DNA of 14,961 nt, from the NCBI GenBank assembly GCA_023409795.1, contig JAEYQX010000141.1, forward strand, positions 1-14,961, given 5' to 3'. The notes beneath the pieces are model-generated. The model saw only the letters and a list, made by a program, of their open reading frames with translations. It had not been told where the DNA came from and ran no database searches. A program made the translations under genes and the position numbers. Origin of the DNA: Pseudomonadota bacterium. Its GTDB lineage: Bacteria; Pseudomonadota; Alphaproteobacteria; Caulobacterales; Caulobacteraceae. How positions within the stretch are numbered: the first letter of the stretch is position 1; each line of letters opens with the position of its first letter. Positions 1 through 7,555 of the stretch are shown piece by piece.

Positions 1-188
1 CCGGCCTGTTCCACGCGAGCGCCCGTCTTGATGCCAGCGCCCGGCGCACGGTCGACACCACCACCCTTGATGCCCGCGCGGTCGAGCCGGTCGAGCAGCT
101 GGCCTCCCGGCAGGCCTTTGCCGCCAACACCGCCACGGTGCGGACCGCCGACCAGATGATCGGGGCCCTGCTCGACATCAGGGCCTGA
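1..188 (+). CDS. Flagellar basal-body rod-like protein, C-terminal fragment (5' end outside window)
   Basis: Reading from base 3, the frame is open to a TGA at 186-188 and gives about 61 residues. The last 35 residues (EPVEQLASRQAFAANTATVR followed by TADQMIGALLDIRA) resemble the C-terminal helix shared by flagellar rod and hook proteins (FlgC/FlgF/FlgG type). In that helix a 'veqm..kraFeaN..vvrtaDem...LL' pattern forms the inner coiled coil of the rod. The product would be an axial component of the flagellar basal body or a short paralogue of one. It is convergent with the HxlR-type gene, with only 9 bases between the stops. The start, length and specific rod subunit cannot be determined because the 5' part lies outside the window. 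The family assignment rests on this one helix and is moderately sure. Confidence 0.6.
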   Translation, partial: GLFHASARLDASARRTVDTTTLDARAVEPVEQLASRQAFAANTATVRTADQMIGALLDIRA

Positions 189-197
189 CGACCCGCC

Positions 198-890
198 TCA
201 GCCGTCCACCTTGGGCGGCAGGTGGAACAGGTCGATGAACCGCTCGAACACGGCCCGGTCGCCCTCGATCACCATGTCGGCCCCGGCCTCCAGCGCCGCC
301 AGCGGCACCTCGCCATAGATGGCCGCCCCAAGCACCGCCGCCGGGGCATGGATGATCGCCTGGGCATCCTGGGCCTCGCCCCGGCACGTCTCGACCCGGC
401 CATCGGCGATGGTGACCACCATCTGGTCCTCGCCAAGGACGAAGCCCAGCCTCATCCGCGCCTGCCCTGCGCGCTCGGCATCGAACATGGTCTTGAGCGA
501 CATCATGATGGAGACGGCGCTGATAGGCAGGCTGGGGTCATGGCCAGGCGAGCGCGCCGCCCAGCGGCCCAGGATCATGAAGACCGGCTCGATCTCCTAG
601 CCCCAGTCCGTCAGCTCATAGACCTGGACCGAGGCCGGCGGCGGCAGCTTGCGACGCCGCACGATGCCTGAGGCTTCCAGGCCCTCCAGCCTCTGGGTCA
701 GGACATTGGCCGACAGGCCGCTGAGGTCGCGGCGCAGGTCGTTGAACCGGCGCGGCCCCATCATCAACTCGCGAATGACCAGCAGGGCCCAGCGCTCGCC
801 GACCAGGTCCAGGCCGTGGGCCGCGCCACAGGCATCCTGGTAGCGGCGCGACCGAGCCTCTGACTTTGCAGTTATCTTTTCTAACTTCAT
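198..890 (-). pseudogene. HxlR-family regulator with SCP2-like domain, interrupted by an in-frame amber codon
   Basis: From the ATG at 890-888 the frame gives 97 residues and then TAG (599-597), after which the same frame stays open to a stop at 200-198, 230 codons in all. Residues 16-97 are a winged helix-turn-helix of the HxlR type (RRYQDACGAAHGLDLVGERW, then LLVIRELMMGPRRFNDLRRD and LSANVLTQRLEGLEASGIVR). The part after the stop begins EIEPVFMILGRWAARSP, the normal continuation of HxlR proteins after 'YELTDWG', and ends in a domain of about 100 residues resembling an SCP2 sterol-carrier fold. Full-length relatives of this architecture are of similar size, so one base change (for example CAG to TAG) explains the break. 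The truncated product would keep the DNA-contacting wing but lose the helix usually used for dimerisation and the ligand domain. A restart at the ATG 578-576 is possible but lacks a good ribosome site. An upstream ATG at 911-909 is less likely as the start. Confidence 0.8.
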
Positions 891-906
891 GGTTGACTCA
901 TATAAC
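871..906. promoter_or_regulatory. Candidate tandem operator of the HxlR-type regulator
   Basis: GTTATCTTTTCTAAC (871-885) and GTTGACTCATATAAC (892-906) are two 15-bp elements in the same orientation, identical at 10 of 15 positions. Each is bounded by GTT and TAAC, giving partial dyad symmetry. Their starts are 21 bp apart, about two turns of B-DNA, so dimers would bind one face. They flank the regulator's start codon (890-888) and lie about 90 bp upstream of the VOC gene. HxlR of Bacillus subtilis is known to act at two direct repeats, which makes this arrangement plausible. Function here is inferred. The second element also contains a GACTC, a GANTC methylation site if CcrM is present. Confidence 0.4.
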
Positions 907-995
907 AGCATGAGACAGGTTTTCGCCAGACCGGAGGCCCAACTCCCGGCGAACCGCGGCCCGAGCCAGGGCCTCCCCCTTGAGGAAACGACACC

Positions 996-1439
996 ATGAC
1001 CTCGATGATCTTCGTCAACCTTCCGGTGACGGACCTGGGCCGCTCGGTGGCCTTCTACGAAGCGGTCGGAGGGCGCAAGGAAGACCGCTTCTCGGCCGAT
1101 GACGCGGCCTGCATGGTCCTGTCGGACAGCATCTTCGTCATGCTGCTGACCCACGAGAAGTGGTCCACCTTCACCGATCGCCAGATCCCCGACGCCCATC
1201 AGTCGGCCCAGGTCATGCTGGCCCTGGCCGCCGACAATCGCGAGGCGGTGGACGACCACCTGGACAAGGCCTCGAACGGTGGCGGCCAGCCTGACGTCAA
1301 TCCGAAGCAGGACTTTGGCTTCATGTACAGCCGCGCCTATGCCGATCCGGACGGCCATATCTGGGAGGTCTTCTGGATGGACCAGGCCGCCGTCGAGCAG
1401 GGCCCCGAGGCCTTTGCCGCCCACATGGGTGGAGGCTGA
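996..1439 (+). CDS. VOC-superfamily protein, COG3607-like (glyoxalase/bleomycin-resistance fold)
   Basis: The 147-residue product has the two beta-alpha-beta-beta-beta halves of the vicinal oxygen chelate fold. The N-terminal half is MIFVNLPVTDLGRSVAFYEA with ACMVLSDSIFVMLLT; the C-terminal half ends GFMYSRAYADPDGHIWEVFW. Glu124 in HIWEVFW sits where VOC enzymes place a metal-binding Glu. This pattern matches the predicted lactoylglutathione-lyase-like group COG3607, whose substrate is not established. The start at 996 has a good ribosome site, GAGGAAA at 982-988. The gene leads a tight three-gene unit divergent from the HxlR-type regulator, so it is probably controlled by that protein or its lost function. 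Cytoplasmic; no signal peptide. Fold is sure, reaction unknown. Confidence 0.88.
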   Translation: MTSMIFVNLPVTDLGRSVAFYEAVGGRKEDRFSADDAACMVLSDSIFVMLLTHEKWSTFTDRQIPDAHQSAQVMLALAADNREAVDDHLDKASNGGGQPDVNPKQDFGFMYSRAYADPDGHIWEVFWMDQAAVEQGPEAFAAHMGGG

Positions 1440-1446
1440 GCCCGCC

Positions 1447-1950
1447 ATGAGTGACAAGATCATCACCTGCCTCTGGTTCGACCAGGACCAGGCCGGGCAG
1501 GCGGCCCGCTTCTACATGAGCCTGGGCCTGCCCGACAGCCACATCGATTCCGTCACCGCCAGCCCCGCCGACACGCCCTCGGGCCCCGCCGGGCAGGAGC
1601 TGGTGGTCAACTTCACCCTCGCCGGCCGCGCCTTCATGGGCCTGAACGGCGGCCCGGCCTTTCCCCAGACCGAGGCGGTGTCCTTTGTCATCCAGACCGA
1701 GGACCAGGCCGAGACGGACCGCCTGTGGGACGCCATCGTCGGCAATGGCGGGCGCGAAAGCGACTGTGGCTGGTGCAAGGACCGCTGGGGCGTCAGCTGG
1801 CAGATCACGCCGCGCCGGATGCTGGAGTTGCTCAATGATCCCGATCCGGCCCGCGCCACCGCCGCCTTCCAGGCCATGATGACCATGCGGAAGATCGACA
1901 TCGCCACCATCGAGGCGGCGGCCGAACAGGCCCTGCCCTCAAATCCCTGA
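1447..1950 (+). CDS. PhnB-like VOC protein (3-demethylubiquinone methyltransferase-like domain family)
   Basis: This 167-residue protein opens KIITCLWFDQDQAGQAARFY, the usual start of PhnB/COG3865-type VOC proteins. It continues with FTLAGRAFMGLNGGPAF, AVSFVIQTEDQAETDRLWDA and DRWGVSWQITPRRMLELL, the conserved blocks of the family. Relatives carry the name '3-demethylubiquinone-9 3-methyltransferase domain', but that activity is doubtful for them and should not be assigned here. The ATG at 1447 is 7 bases after the previous stop, with a purine-rich GGTGGAGG ribosome site inside the end of the upstream gene, so the two are translationally close and surely co-transcribed. An upstream extension of the frame overlaps the first VOC gene and is rejected. 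Two different VOC proteins in a row may form a hetero-oligomer or act on related substrates; this is inference. Confidence 0.88.
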   Translation: MSDKIITCLWFDQDQAGQAARFYMSLGLPDSHIDSVTASPADTPSGPAGQELVVNFTLAGRAFMGLNGGPAFPQTEAVSFVIQTEDQAETDRLWDAIVGNGGRESDCGWCKDRWGVSWQITPRRMLELLNDPDPARATAAFQAMMTMRKIDIATIEAAAEQALPSNP

Positions 1951-1972
1951 CCAAGAAGAACGGAGCCAAACC

Positions 1973-2329
1973 ATGAGTTACGTGACCGGCTTTCTGACCC
2001 CCGTAAAGGCCGAGGACAAGGACCGCTACATCGCCTCGGCGGCCCGGTCCTGGCCCCTGTTCCAGAAGTATGGAGCCACCGCCCAGGTCGAGAACTGGGG
2101 CGTGGATGTGCCCGATGGCAAGCTGACCAGCTTTCCCATGGCGGTGAAGCTGGAGGACGGCGAGGCGGTCGTCTTTTCCTGGCTGGTCTGGCCTGACCGC
2201 GCCACGGCCGACGCCGCCTGGGCCGCGATGCAGAACGATCCCGCCTTTGCCGACATGGACATGCCCTTTGATGGCAAGCGCATGATGTGGGGCGGGTTCG
2301 ACACCGTCTTCGACAAGGGCTCGATCTGA
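1973..2329 (+). CDS. DUF1428 / YbaA-like protein
   Basis: The 118-residue product matches the DUF1428 family (Escherichia coli YbaA, about the same length). It begins MSYVTGFLTPVKAEDKDRYI, with the family's ASAARSWPLFQKYGATAQVENWG block, then FPMAVKLEDGEAVVFSWLVW and the terminal MPFDGKRMMWGGFDTVFD. Family members have a ferredoxin-like dimeric alpha/beta fold; no biochemical role is established. It lies 22 bases after the PhnB-like gene with a GGAG ribosome site shortly before the ATG and is the last gene of the unit. Its position beside two VOC proteins suggests a shared small-molecule or stress role, but this is guilt by association only. Confidence 0.9.
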   Translation: MSYVTGFLTPVKAEDKDRYIASAARSWPLFQKYGATAQVENWGVDVPDGKLTSFPMAVKLEDGEAVVFSWLVWPDRATADAAWAAMQNDPAFADMDMPFDGKRMMWGGFDTVFDKGSI

Positions 2330-2333
2330 AGCC

Positions 2334-2362
2334 CCTGTCCGGGCGCTGACGATCAGCCCAGG
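2334..2362. terminator. Possible bidirectional terminator between convergent genes
   Basis: GCTGA (2345-2349) and TCAGC (2353-2357) form a stem around a CGA loop, extended with a bulge by GG/CC and further out by CCTG (2334-2337)/CAGG (2359-2362). It sits in the 23-base gap between the DUF1428 stop and the HAD stop and overlaps the HAD stop codon. There is no T-run on either side, so intrinsic termination is uncertain. Confidence 0.3.
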
Positions 2363-2982
2363 AGCACCCGCCGCATGTCGGCGACGTCGGCGAACAGGTG
2401 GGTCGGGTTATGCCGGGCCAGGGCCTCGGGCAGGGTATAGCCCCAGGAAACGGCCCCGGTCCGGATGCCCAGGGGACGCGCAGCCTCGATGTCGCGGATC
2501 TCGTCGCCGATGCTGATGGCGTCGCGCGCCTCGACGCCCATGGTCTTCAGCACCTTCTTGAACTTGCTGGTCTTGCCGAACAGCGAGGCCCCGCAGTTCA
2601 GCAGGTCGACCTCGATACCCTCGCGGTCCAGCACGGCCTTGACCGATTCCGCCGTATCCGACGAGACGACCACGACCTTGATCCCGGCCGCGCGCAGGTC
2701 GCGCAGAAGCTCGGGGATGCCGTCGAACAGCTGGGTGGCATCGGCGGCCTTCAGCTTCTCGCGGCGGGTGTGCTTGACGATGGCCGGCAGCTTCCACGGC
2801 CGCACCTTCATGCGTCGCATCACCTCGCGCGCCGACAGGACGCGCATGCCCTCGATCTCGTCCGGACCCGGACGATGCAGGCGAAAGCGTGCGATCGCTT
2901 CGTCCAGGATCGACATGAACCAGTCGTAGGTGTCGGCCAGGGTGCCGTCGAAGTCAAAGATGACGAGTCGTGGTGCCGTCAT
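2353..2982 (-). CDS. HAD-superfamily hydrolase, phosphoglycolate-phosphatase-like
   Basis: The 209-residue protein has all four HAD motifs: IFDFDGTLADT (nucleophile Asp10, acid/base Asp12), VVSSD (107-109), a Lys in SLFGKTSKFKK (about 137-143) and SIGDEIRDIEAAR (Asp160, Asp164). The helical insert between motifs I and II (about residues 20-85) marks a C1-cap enzyme of the Gph/PGP-like group, so it should dephosphorylate a small phosphorylated metabolite in the cytoplasm. The closing GIRTGAVSWGYTLPEALARH segment is typical of that group. The substrate cannot be read from the sequence. The ATG at 2982-2980 has AAGGAA just upstream. It follows rpoD by 72 bases on the same strand with a nested inverted repeat in between, so it may be expressed by read-through from rpoD or be insulated from it. 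Confidence 0.88.
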   Translation of the reverse strand: MTAPRLVIFDFDGTLADTYDWFMSILDEAIARFRLHRPGPDEIEGMRVLSAREVMRRMKVRPWKLPAIVKHTRREKLKAADATQLFDGIPELLRDLRAAGIKVVVVSSDTAESVKAVLDREGIEVDLLNCGASLFGKTSKFKKVLKTMGVEARDAISIGDEIRDIEAARPLGIRTGAVSWGYTLPEALARHNPTHLFADVADMRRVLLG

Positions 2983-2992
2983 GGGGTTCCTT

Positions 2993-3050
2993 GATCAGGC
3001 CCGCAACAGAGGACGGACCATGGGCTGGTCCGTCCCTCAATGGCCTGATC
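2993..3050. repeat. Nested perfect inverted repeats between rpoD and the HAD gene
   Basis: The outer arms are GATCAGGCC (2993-3001) and GGCCTGATC (3042-3050); the inner arms are GGACGGACC (3011-3019) and GGTCCGTCC (3027-3035) around a 7-base loop. Both pairs are 9 of 9. In RNA this folds into an inner hairpin on top of an outer stem, separated by an asymmetric internal loop. It begins a few bases after the rpoD stop. It lacks a U-run, so it could be a non-canonical terminator, an mRNA 3'-end stabiliser, or a structure hiding the HAD ribosome site, which adjoins the outer arm. The structure is seen; the role is inferred. Confidence 0.7.
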
Positions 3051-3054
3051 CGGT

Positions 3055-4983
<1,929 letters not shown>

Positions 4984-5003
4984 TCAGTCAGTCTCCAAAC
5001 CGA

Positions 5004-5024
5004 CAGGGGGTGATCAGGCCCCTG
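5004..5024. repeat. Short hairpin in the dnaG-rpoD spacer
   Basis: CAGGGG (5004-5009) and CCCCTG (5019-5024) form a 6-bp GC-rich stem around a 9-base loop that contains GATCAGG. It lies in the 74-base spacer between dnaG and rpoD, about 20 bases before the rpoD start. In E. coli the same spacer is a known mRNA cleavage point, so a processing or attenuation role is possible; none is shown here. The sequence TGATCAGGCCC (5011-5021) also occurs just after rpoD at 2992-3002. Confidence 0.4.
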
Positions 5025-5057
5025 CGGCGAAAATACAACACCCGCCAACTTCGTTGC

Positions 5058-6929
5058 CTACGAAGAAGACGAGTCATCCCAAATCGTTCCGGTCTTTATG
5101 GCCCGTCGCAGTGCATCACGCTCTGCTTTCACCAGGGTGAAGGCAGAGTGATCGAAAGCCTTGTGCGCCTCCGACTTGGCGGATGCCAGGGCCTGTTCCA
5201 ACGCCGCAACGCGGGTCAGAGCGTCAAGCGCCTGCGACCATCGGGTCCTTACCTCGGCAAGGGGCTTGTCTGCAGCCAGGAATGGCGCGCCGGACTTTGC
5301 CGCCGCCTTCTCGACCTCGCGCACTAAGGCATCATGACCCGAGTGAGCCAGATGGCGTCGGATGGCCGCCGAGTCAAGGCTTCGCCCCGAAAAGCGTAAC
5401 CTGACCAGTTCCTGGGCCAGGTCATCCAGGGCCGGATCGCCAAAACCGTGACGAGCTATGGCTTCCAGGTGGTCATCCATCCGCTCGGGATCATCAATAG
5501 CCCCATGGGCCAGGGCCGCGGCGACCGGCTCGATCGAGCGGAACAGGGCCTGCATGGCCTGGGCCCCCTCCGAGGTCTGGCCCAGGCGCGGCGGCGGCCC
5601 CCAGCGGCGACCGCCCGGCCCGCCCTGGGGTGCCCGCCCCTGAGGCACCTGGCGCGGGAACAGGGCGTCGAACTTGTCAAACAAGTCGCGGCGATACTGC
5701 TCGGCCAGGTCCTTGTCCTGGATCGCGCCGGCGGCCTGGCGCAGCCGCCCCTTCAGCCCGGCCTTGCGCTCGGGTGTATCCAGGGGCTCGGCCTCGGCTT
5801 CGCGCCGGAACAGGACGTCGATGAAGGGCCGGGTCTCGCCCAGGGCCTGGCGCAGGGCCGGCGCGCCCCGGTCGCGCAGGATGTCGTCCGGGTCATTGCC
5901 GCCTTCCAGCAGGCAAAAGCGGAAGGAACGTCCCGACTTCAGCAGGGGCAGCGACCGCTCGATGGCGCGATAGGCAGCGCGCAGGCCCGCCGCATCCCCG
6001 TCAAAGCACAGCACCGGCTCGGCCGAGACGCGCCACAGCCGCTCCATCTGCTCTTCCGTCAGGGCCGTGCCCATGGGGGCCACCGCCGGCAGCCCCGCCC
6101 GCTGGCAGGCGATGACGTCCATATAGCCCTCGACGACGATGATCCCCTGCTCGCCGCGTGTCTCGGCCCCCAGGATCCGCCGCGCCTCGGGCAGGCCGTA
6201 AAGGGTCGTGCCCTTGTGAAACAGGCTGGTCTCGGGACCATTCAGATACTTGGCCCGGTCATCGGGGTTCATCGCCCGACCGCCGAAGCTGACGATCCGG
6301 CCCCGGGCATCCAGGATCGGGAAGATCAGCCGGTCGCGGAAGCGGTCATAGGGTTGCCCCCCGCTTTCCGGCGCGATCAGCAGGCCCGCCTCGACCAGGT
6401 CGCCGGGCCGGGCCCCGCGCTGGACCAGGGCCTGCTTCAGCCCCTCGCGGTCATTGGGAGCATAGCCCAGGCCGAACCGCTCCCACTGGTCTTCGGGCAG
6501 GCCACGCTTTTCCAGGTATTCGCGCGCCGCCTGGCCGACACCGCGGCGCAGGTTGGCGGCAAACCACTTCTGAGCCAGGTCCATCCAGTCGCTGAGGCCC
6601 TGCTTCTTGGCTTCGCGCTCGGCCGCGTGGGGGTCCTCGGCGGGCAGCTGCATCCCGGCCTCGCCCGCCAGCCTCTGGACCGCCTCGACAAAGCTCAGCC
6701 GCTCGGTCTCCTGCAGGAAGCTGATGATGTCGCCATGCTTTCCCGACGAGAAGTCGTGGAAGAAACCCTTGTCGTCATTGACGAAGAAGCTGGGCGACTT
6801 TTCCTTGGAAAAGGGGCTGAGGCCCACATACTCGCGGCCCTGACGCTTGAGCTTGACCGTCCGCCCGATGACATCGGACGGGCGAAGGCGAGCCTTCAGT
6901 TCTTCAAGGAAGCGGTCATCGAAGCGCAC
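5058..6929 (-). CDS. dnaG: DNA primase DnaG
   Basis: The 623-residue primase makes RNA primers at the replication fork. The N-terminal CHC2-like domain (about 1-105) keeps the fold signature (REYVGLSPFSKEKSPSFFV, GFFHDFSSGKHGDIISFL), but the four zinc-ligand positions are Ser38, Ser41, Asp59 and Ser62, so it should not bind zinc in the usual way. The catalytic TOPRIM part has VVEGYMDVIACQ (Glu267, Asp271), CFDGDAAG (Asp310, Asp312) and NDPDD (345-349). The C-terminal part (about 440-623) is the region expected to bind the DnaB helicase. The start is GTG (6929-6927). It is the furthest upstream start allowed, because an in-frame TAG lies 9 bases before it. An AGGAG sits only about one base away, an unusually short spacing. 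The gene leads dnaG-rpoD; there is no gene directly upstream on this strand. Confidence 0.97.
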   Translation of the reverse strand: MRFDDRFLEELKARLRPSDVIGRTVKLKRQGREYVGLSPFSKEKSPSFFVNDDKGFFHDFSSGKHGDIISFLQETERLSFVEAVQRLAGEAGMQLPAEDPHAAEREAKKQGLSDWMDLAQKWFAANLRRGVGQAAREYLEKRGLPEDQWERFGLGYAPNDREGLKQALVQRGARPGDLVEAGLLIAPESGGQPYDRFRDRLIFPILDARGRIVSFGGRAMNPDDRAKYLNGPETSLFHKGTTLYGLPEARRILGAETRGEQGIIVVEGYMDVIACQRAGLPAVAPMGTALTEEQMERLWRVSAEPVLCFDGDAAGLRAAYRAIERSLPLLKSGRSFRFCLLEGGNDPDDILRDRGAPALRQALGETRPFIDVLFRREAEAEPLDTPERKAGLKGRLRQAAGAIQDKDLAEQYRRDLFDKFDALFPRQVPQGRAPQGGPGGRRWGPPPRLGQTSEGAQAMQALFRSIEPVAAALAHGAIDDPERMDDHLEAIARHGFGDPALDDLAQELVRLRFSGRSLDSAAIRRHLAHSGHDALVREVEKAAAKSGAPFLAADKPLAEVRTRWSQALDALTRVAALEQALASAKSEAHKAFDHSAFTLVKAERDALRRAIKTGTIWDDSSSS

Positions 6930-7012
6930 GCTCCTCTATGCCGCCATCGCCGCGTGAAAGGCCAGTGCCCGCCCGCCTGCCCTGCCCGTCCCCCCCGCTC
7001 CTGATCGCCGCC

Positions 7013-7021
7013 TGGGGATAA
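7013..7021 (-). promoter_or_regulatory. DnaA-box-like 9-mer upstream of dnaG
   Basis: TTATCCCCA on the minus strand differs from the DnaA box TTATCCACA at one position. It lies about 85 bases upstream of the dnaG start. Single near-matches occur by chance, but DnaA control of a replication gene is reasonable in this order, so the site is worth noting. Confidence 0.3.
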
Positions 7022-7065
7022 GATCGGGGACAGTTTGCAGGAACGGATGGGCATGGCGCGCCGAC

Positions 7066-7093
7066 CATCCTGCCCCTGGCGCAGGGGAGGATG
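7066..7093. repeat. Strong bulged hairpin in the dnaG upstream gap
   Basis: CATCCT (7066-7071) pairs with AGGATG (7088-7093) and CCCCTG (7073-7078) with CAGGGG (7082-7087). This gives 12 bp with one bulged G (7072) and a 3-base GCG loop. Flanking GCCG/CGGC may add four more pairs. No U-run follows on either strand. It lies outside any gene I can support, so it may belong to the dnaG 5' leader, a terminator, or an unannotated small RNA. Confidence 0.6.
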
Positions 7094-7141
7094 ACCGGCC
7101 TGCGTCCGCTCATTGGCCGCGCGGTCGGGCCATGATCAGCC

Positions 7142-7186
7142 TTAACCTTTCATTAGGCTTGACGTCGATTTCGTGACAGCAAGAGC
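7142..7186 (+). promoter_or_regulatory. Candidate promoter with overlapping CtrA-like box
   Basis: TTGACG (7159-7164) and GCAAGAGC (7179-7186) with a 14-base spacer fit the Caulobacter housekeeping pattern TTGACGS-N10-14-GCTANAWC (6 of 7 defined bases in the -10). Directly upstream, TTAA-CCTTTCA-TTAG (7142-7156) matches the CtrA box TTAA-N7-TTAA at 7 of 8 bases; TTAACCTT also resembles the half-site TTAACCAT. The promoter would drive the small gene at 7268 with a leader of roughly 75 bases. Both matches are by eye. Confidence 0.4.
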
Positions 7187-7226
7187 CTGAATTCAAACCC
7201 ATTCTTTTCGGATAACGGCAAAACTG

Positions 7227-7241
7227 TCCACAGGTTGTGGA
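7227..7241. repeat. Palindrome in the leader of the small gene
   Basis: TCCACA (7227-7232) and TGTGGA (7236-7241) are perfect inverted arms around GGT. Each arm also resembles the core of a DnaA box (CTGTCCACA and, reversed, CCATCCACA, each 7 of 9). It lies between the candidate promoter and the ribosome site, so it could be a leader hairpin or a protein-binding site. Confidence 0.35.
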
Positions 7242-7267
7242 TGGTAAAGCCTCGAGAAGGACCCGCC

Positions 7268-7534
7268 ATGTTCATCGCCATCGCCCGCCCGGCGGTGGAG
7301 CCAACCGGCCCCGACGCCGTCGCCGTCCCTGGCTCTCCCGCCGTTCCCGCCCTGACTGCACGCGCCCTGCACGCGCGGCTGCTGGACAATGCGGCCGCGC
7401 GCCGTCGCCGGGGGCTGGAGCGCCGCCAGGCCCGTCGCGAGGACGACGCGCGCTACTGGATGTCGGCCGCGCCCATGGCCATTCGCAAGGCCAGCCAGCT
7501 GCGCAGCGACGCTGCCTTGGCCCACCTGCCCTGA
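7268..7534 (+). CDS. Small basic hypothetical protein
   Basis: I do not recognise the family. The frame gives 88 residues with strong G/C preference at third positions, unlike a shadow frame, and starts at an ATG with AGAAGGA (7255-7261) six bases upstream. The first 30 residues are rich in Ala, Pro and Val. A strongly basic helix follows at about residues 42-58 (AAARRRRGLERRQARRED), and the tail SAAPMAIRKASQLRSDAALA could be a second helix. No cysteines, signal peptide or clear membrane segment. The Arg-rich helix could bind nucleic acid or a partner protein; this is only a suggestion. The gene is divergent from dnaG and convergent with the glycosyltransferase-like gene. A possible CtrA-like box in its promoter would suggest cell-cycle control. 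An ATG at 7235 is possible but has a poorer ribosome site. Confidence 0.6.
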   Translation: MFIAIARPAVEPTGPDAVAVPGSPAVPALTARALHARLLDNAAARRRRGLERRQARREDDARYWMSAAPMAIRKASQLRSDAALAHLP

Positions 7535-7555
7535 GCCCTCTTTCCCGGCCCTGCC

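Larger units (their letters stand above)
6930..7267. other. 338-bp intergenic region between divergent dnaG and a small gene
   Basis: No convincing gene is seen here; a 65-codon minus-strand frame at 6916-7113 overlaps dnaG and has no family features. The stretch holds the dnaG leader, a DnaA-box-like 9-mer (7013-7021), a strong bulged hairpin (7066-7093), a CtrA-like box with a Caulobacter-type promoter (7142-7186) and a short palindrome (7227-7241). The part from about 7140 to 7250 is clearly more AT-rich than its surroundings, as expected of a promoter region. These sites are listed separately. Confidence 0.7.

Noticed and set aside
891..1466. Upstream extension of the HxlR frame across the VOC gene
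   Set aside because: It is antisense to the first VOC gene and has no HxlR-like residues; family similarity starts only after the ATG at 890.
2398..2994. 198-codon plus-strand frame opposite the first HAD gene
   Set aside because: Antisense shadow; the minus strand has all four HAD motifs.
5448..7004. 518-codon plus-strand frame opposite dnaG
   Set aside because: Antisense shadow of dnaG with no recognisable domain or ribosome site.
6916..7113. 65-codon minus-strand frame upstream of dnaG
   Set aside because: Overlaps the dnaG start in another frame, no ribosome site, no family features.
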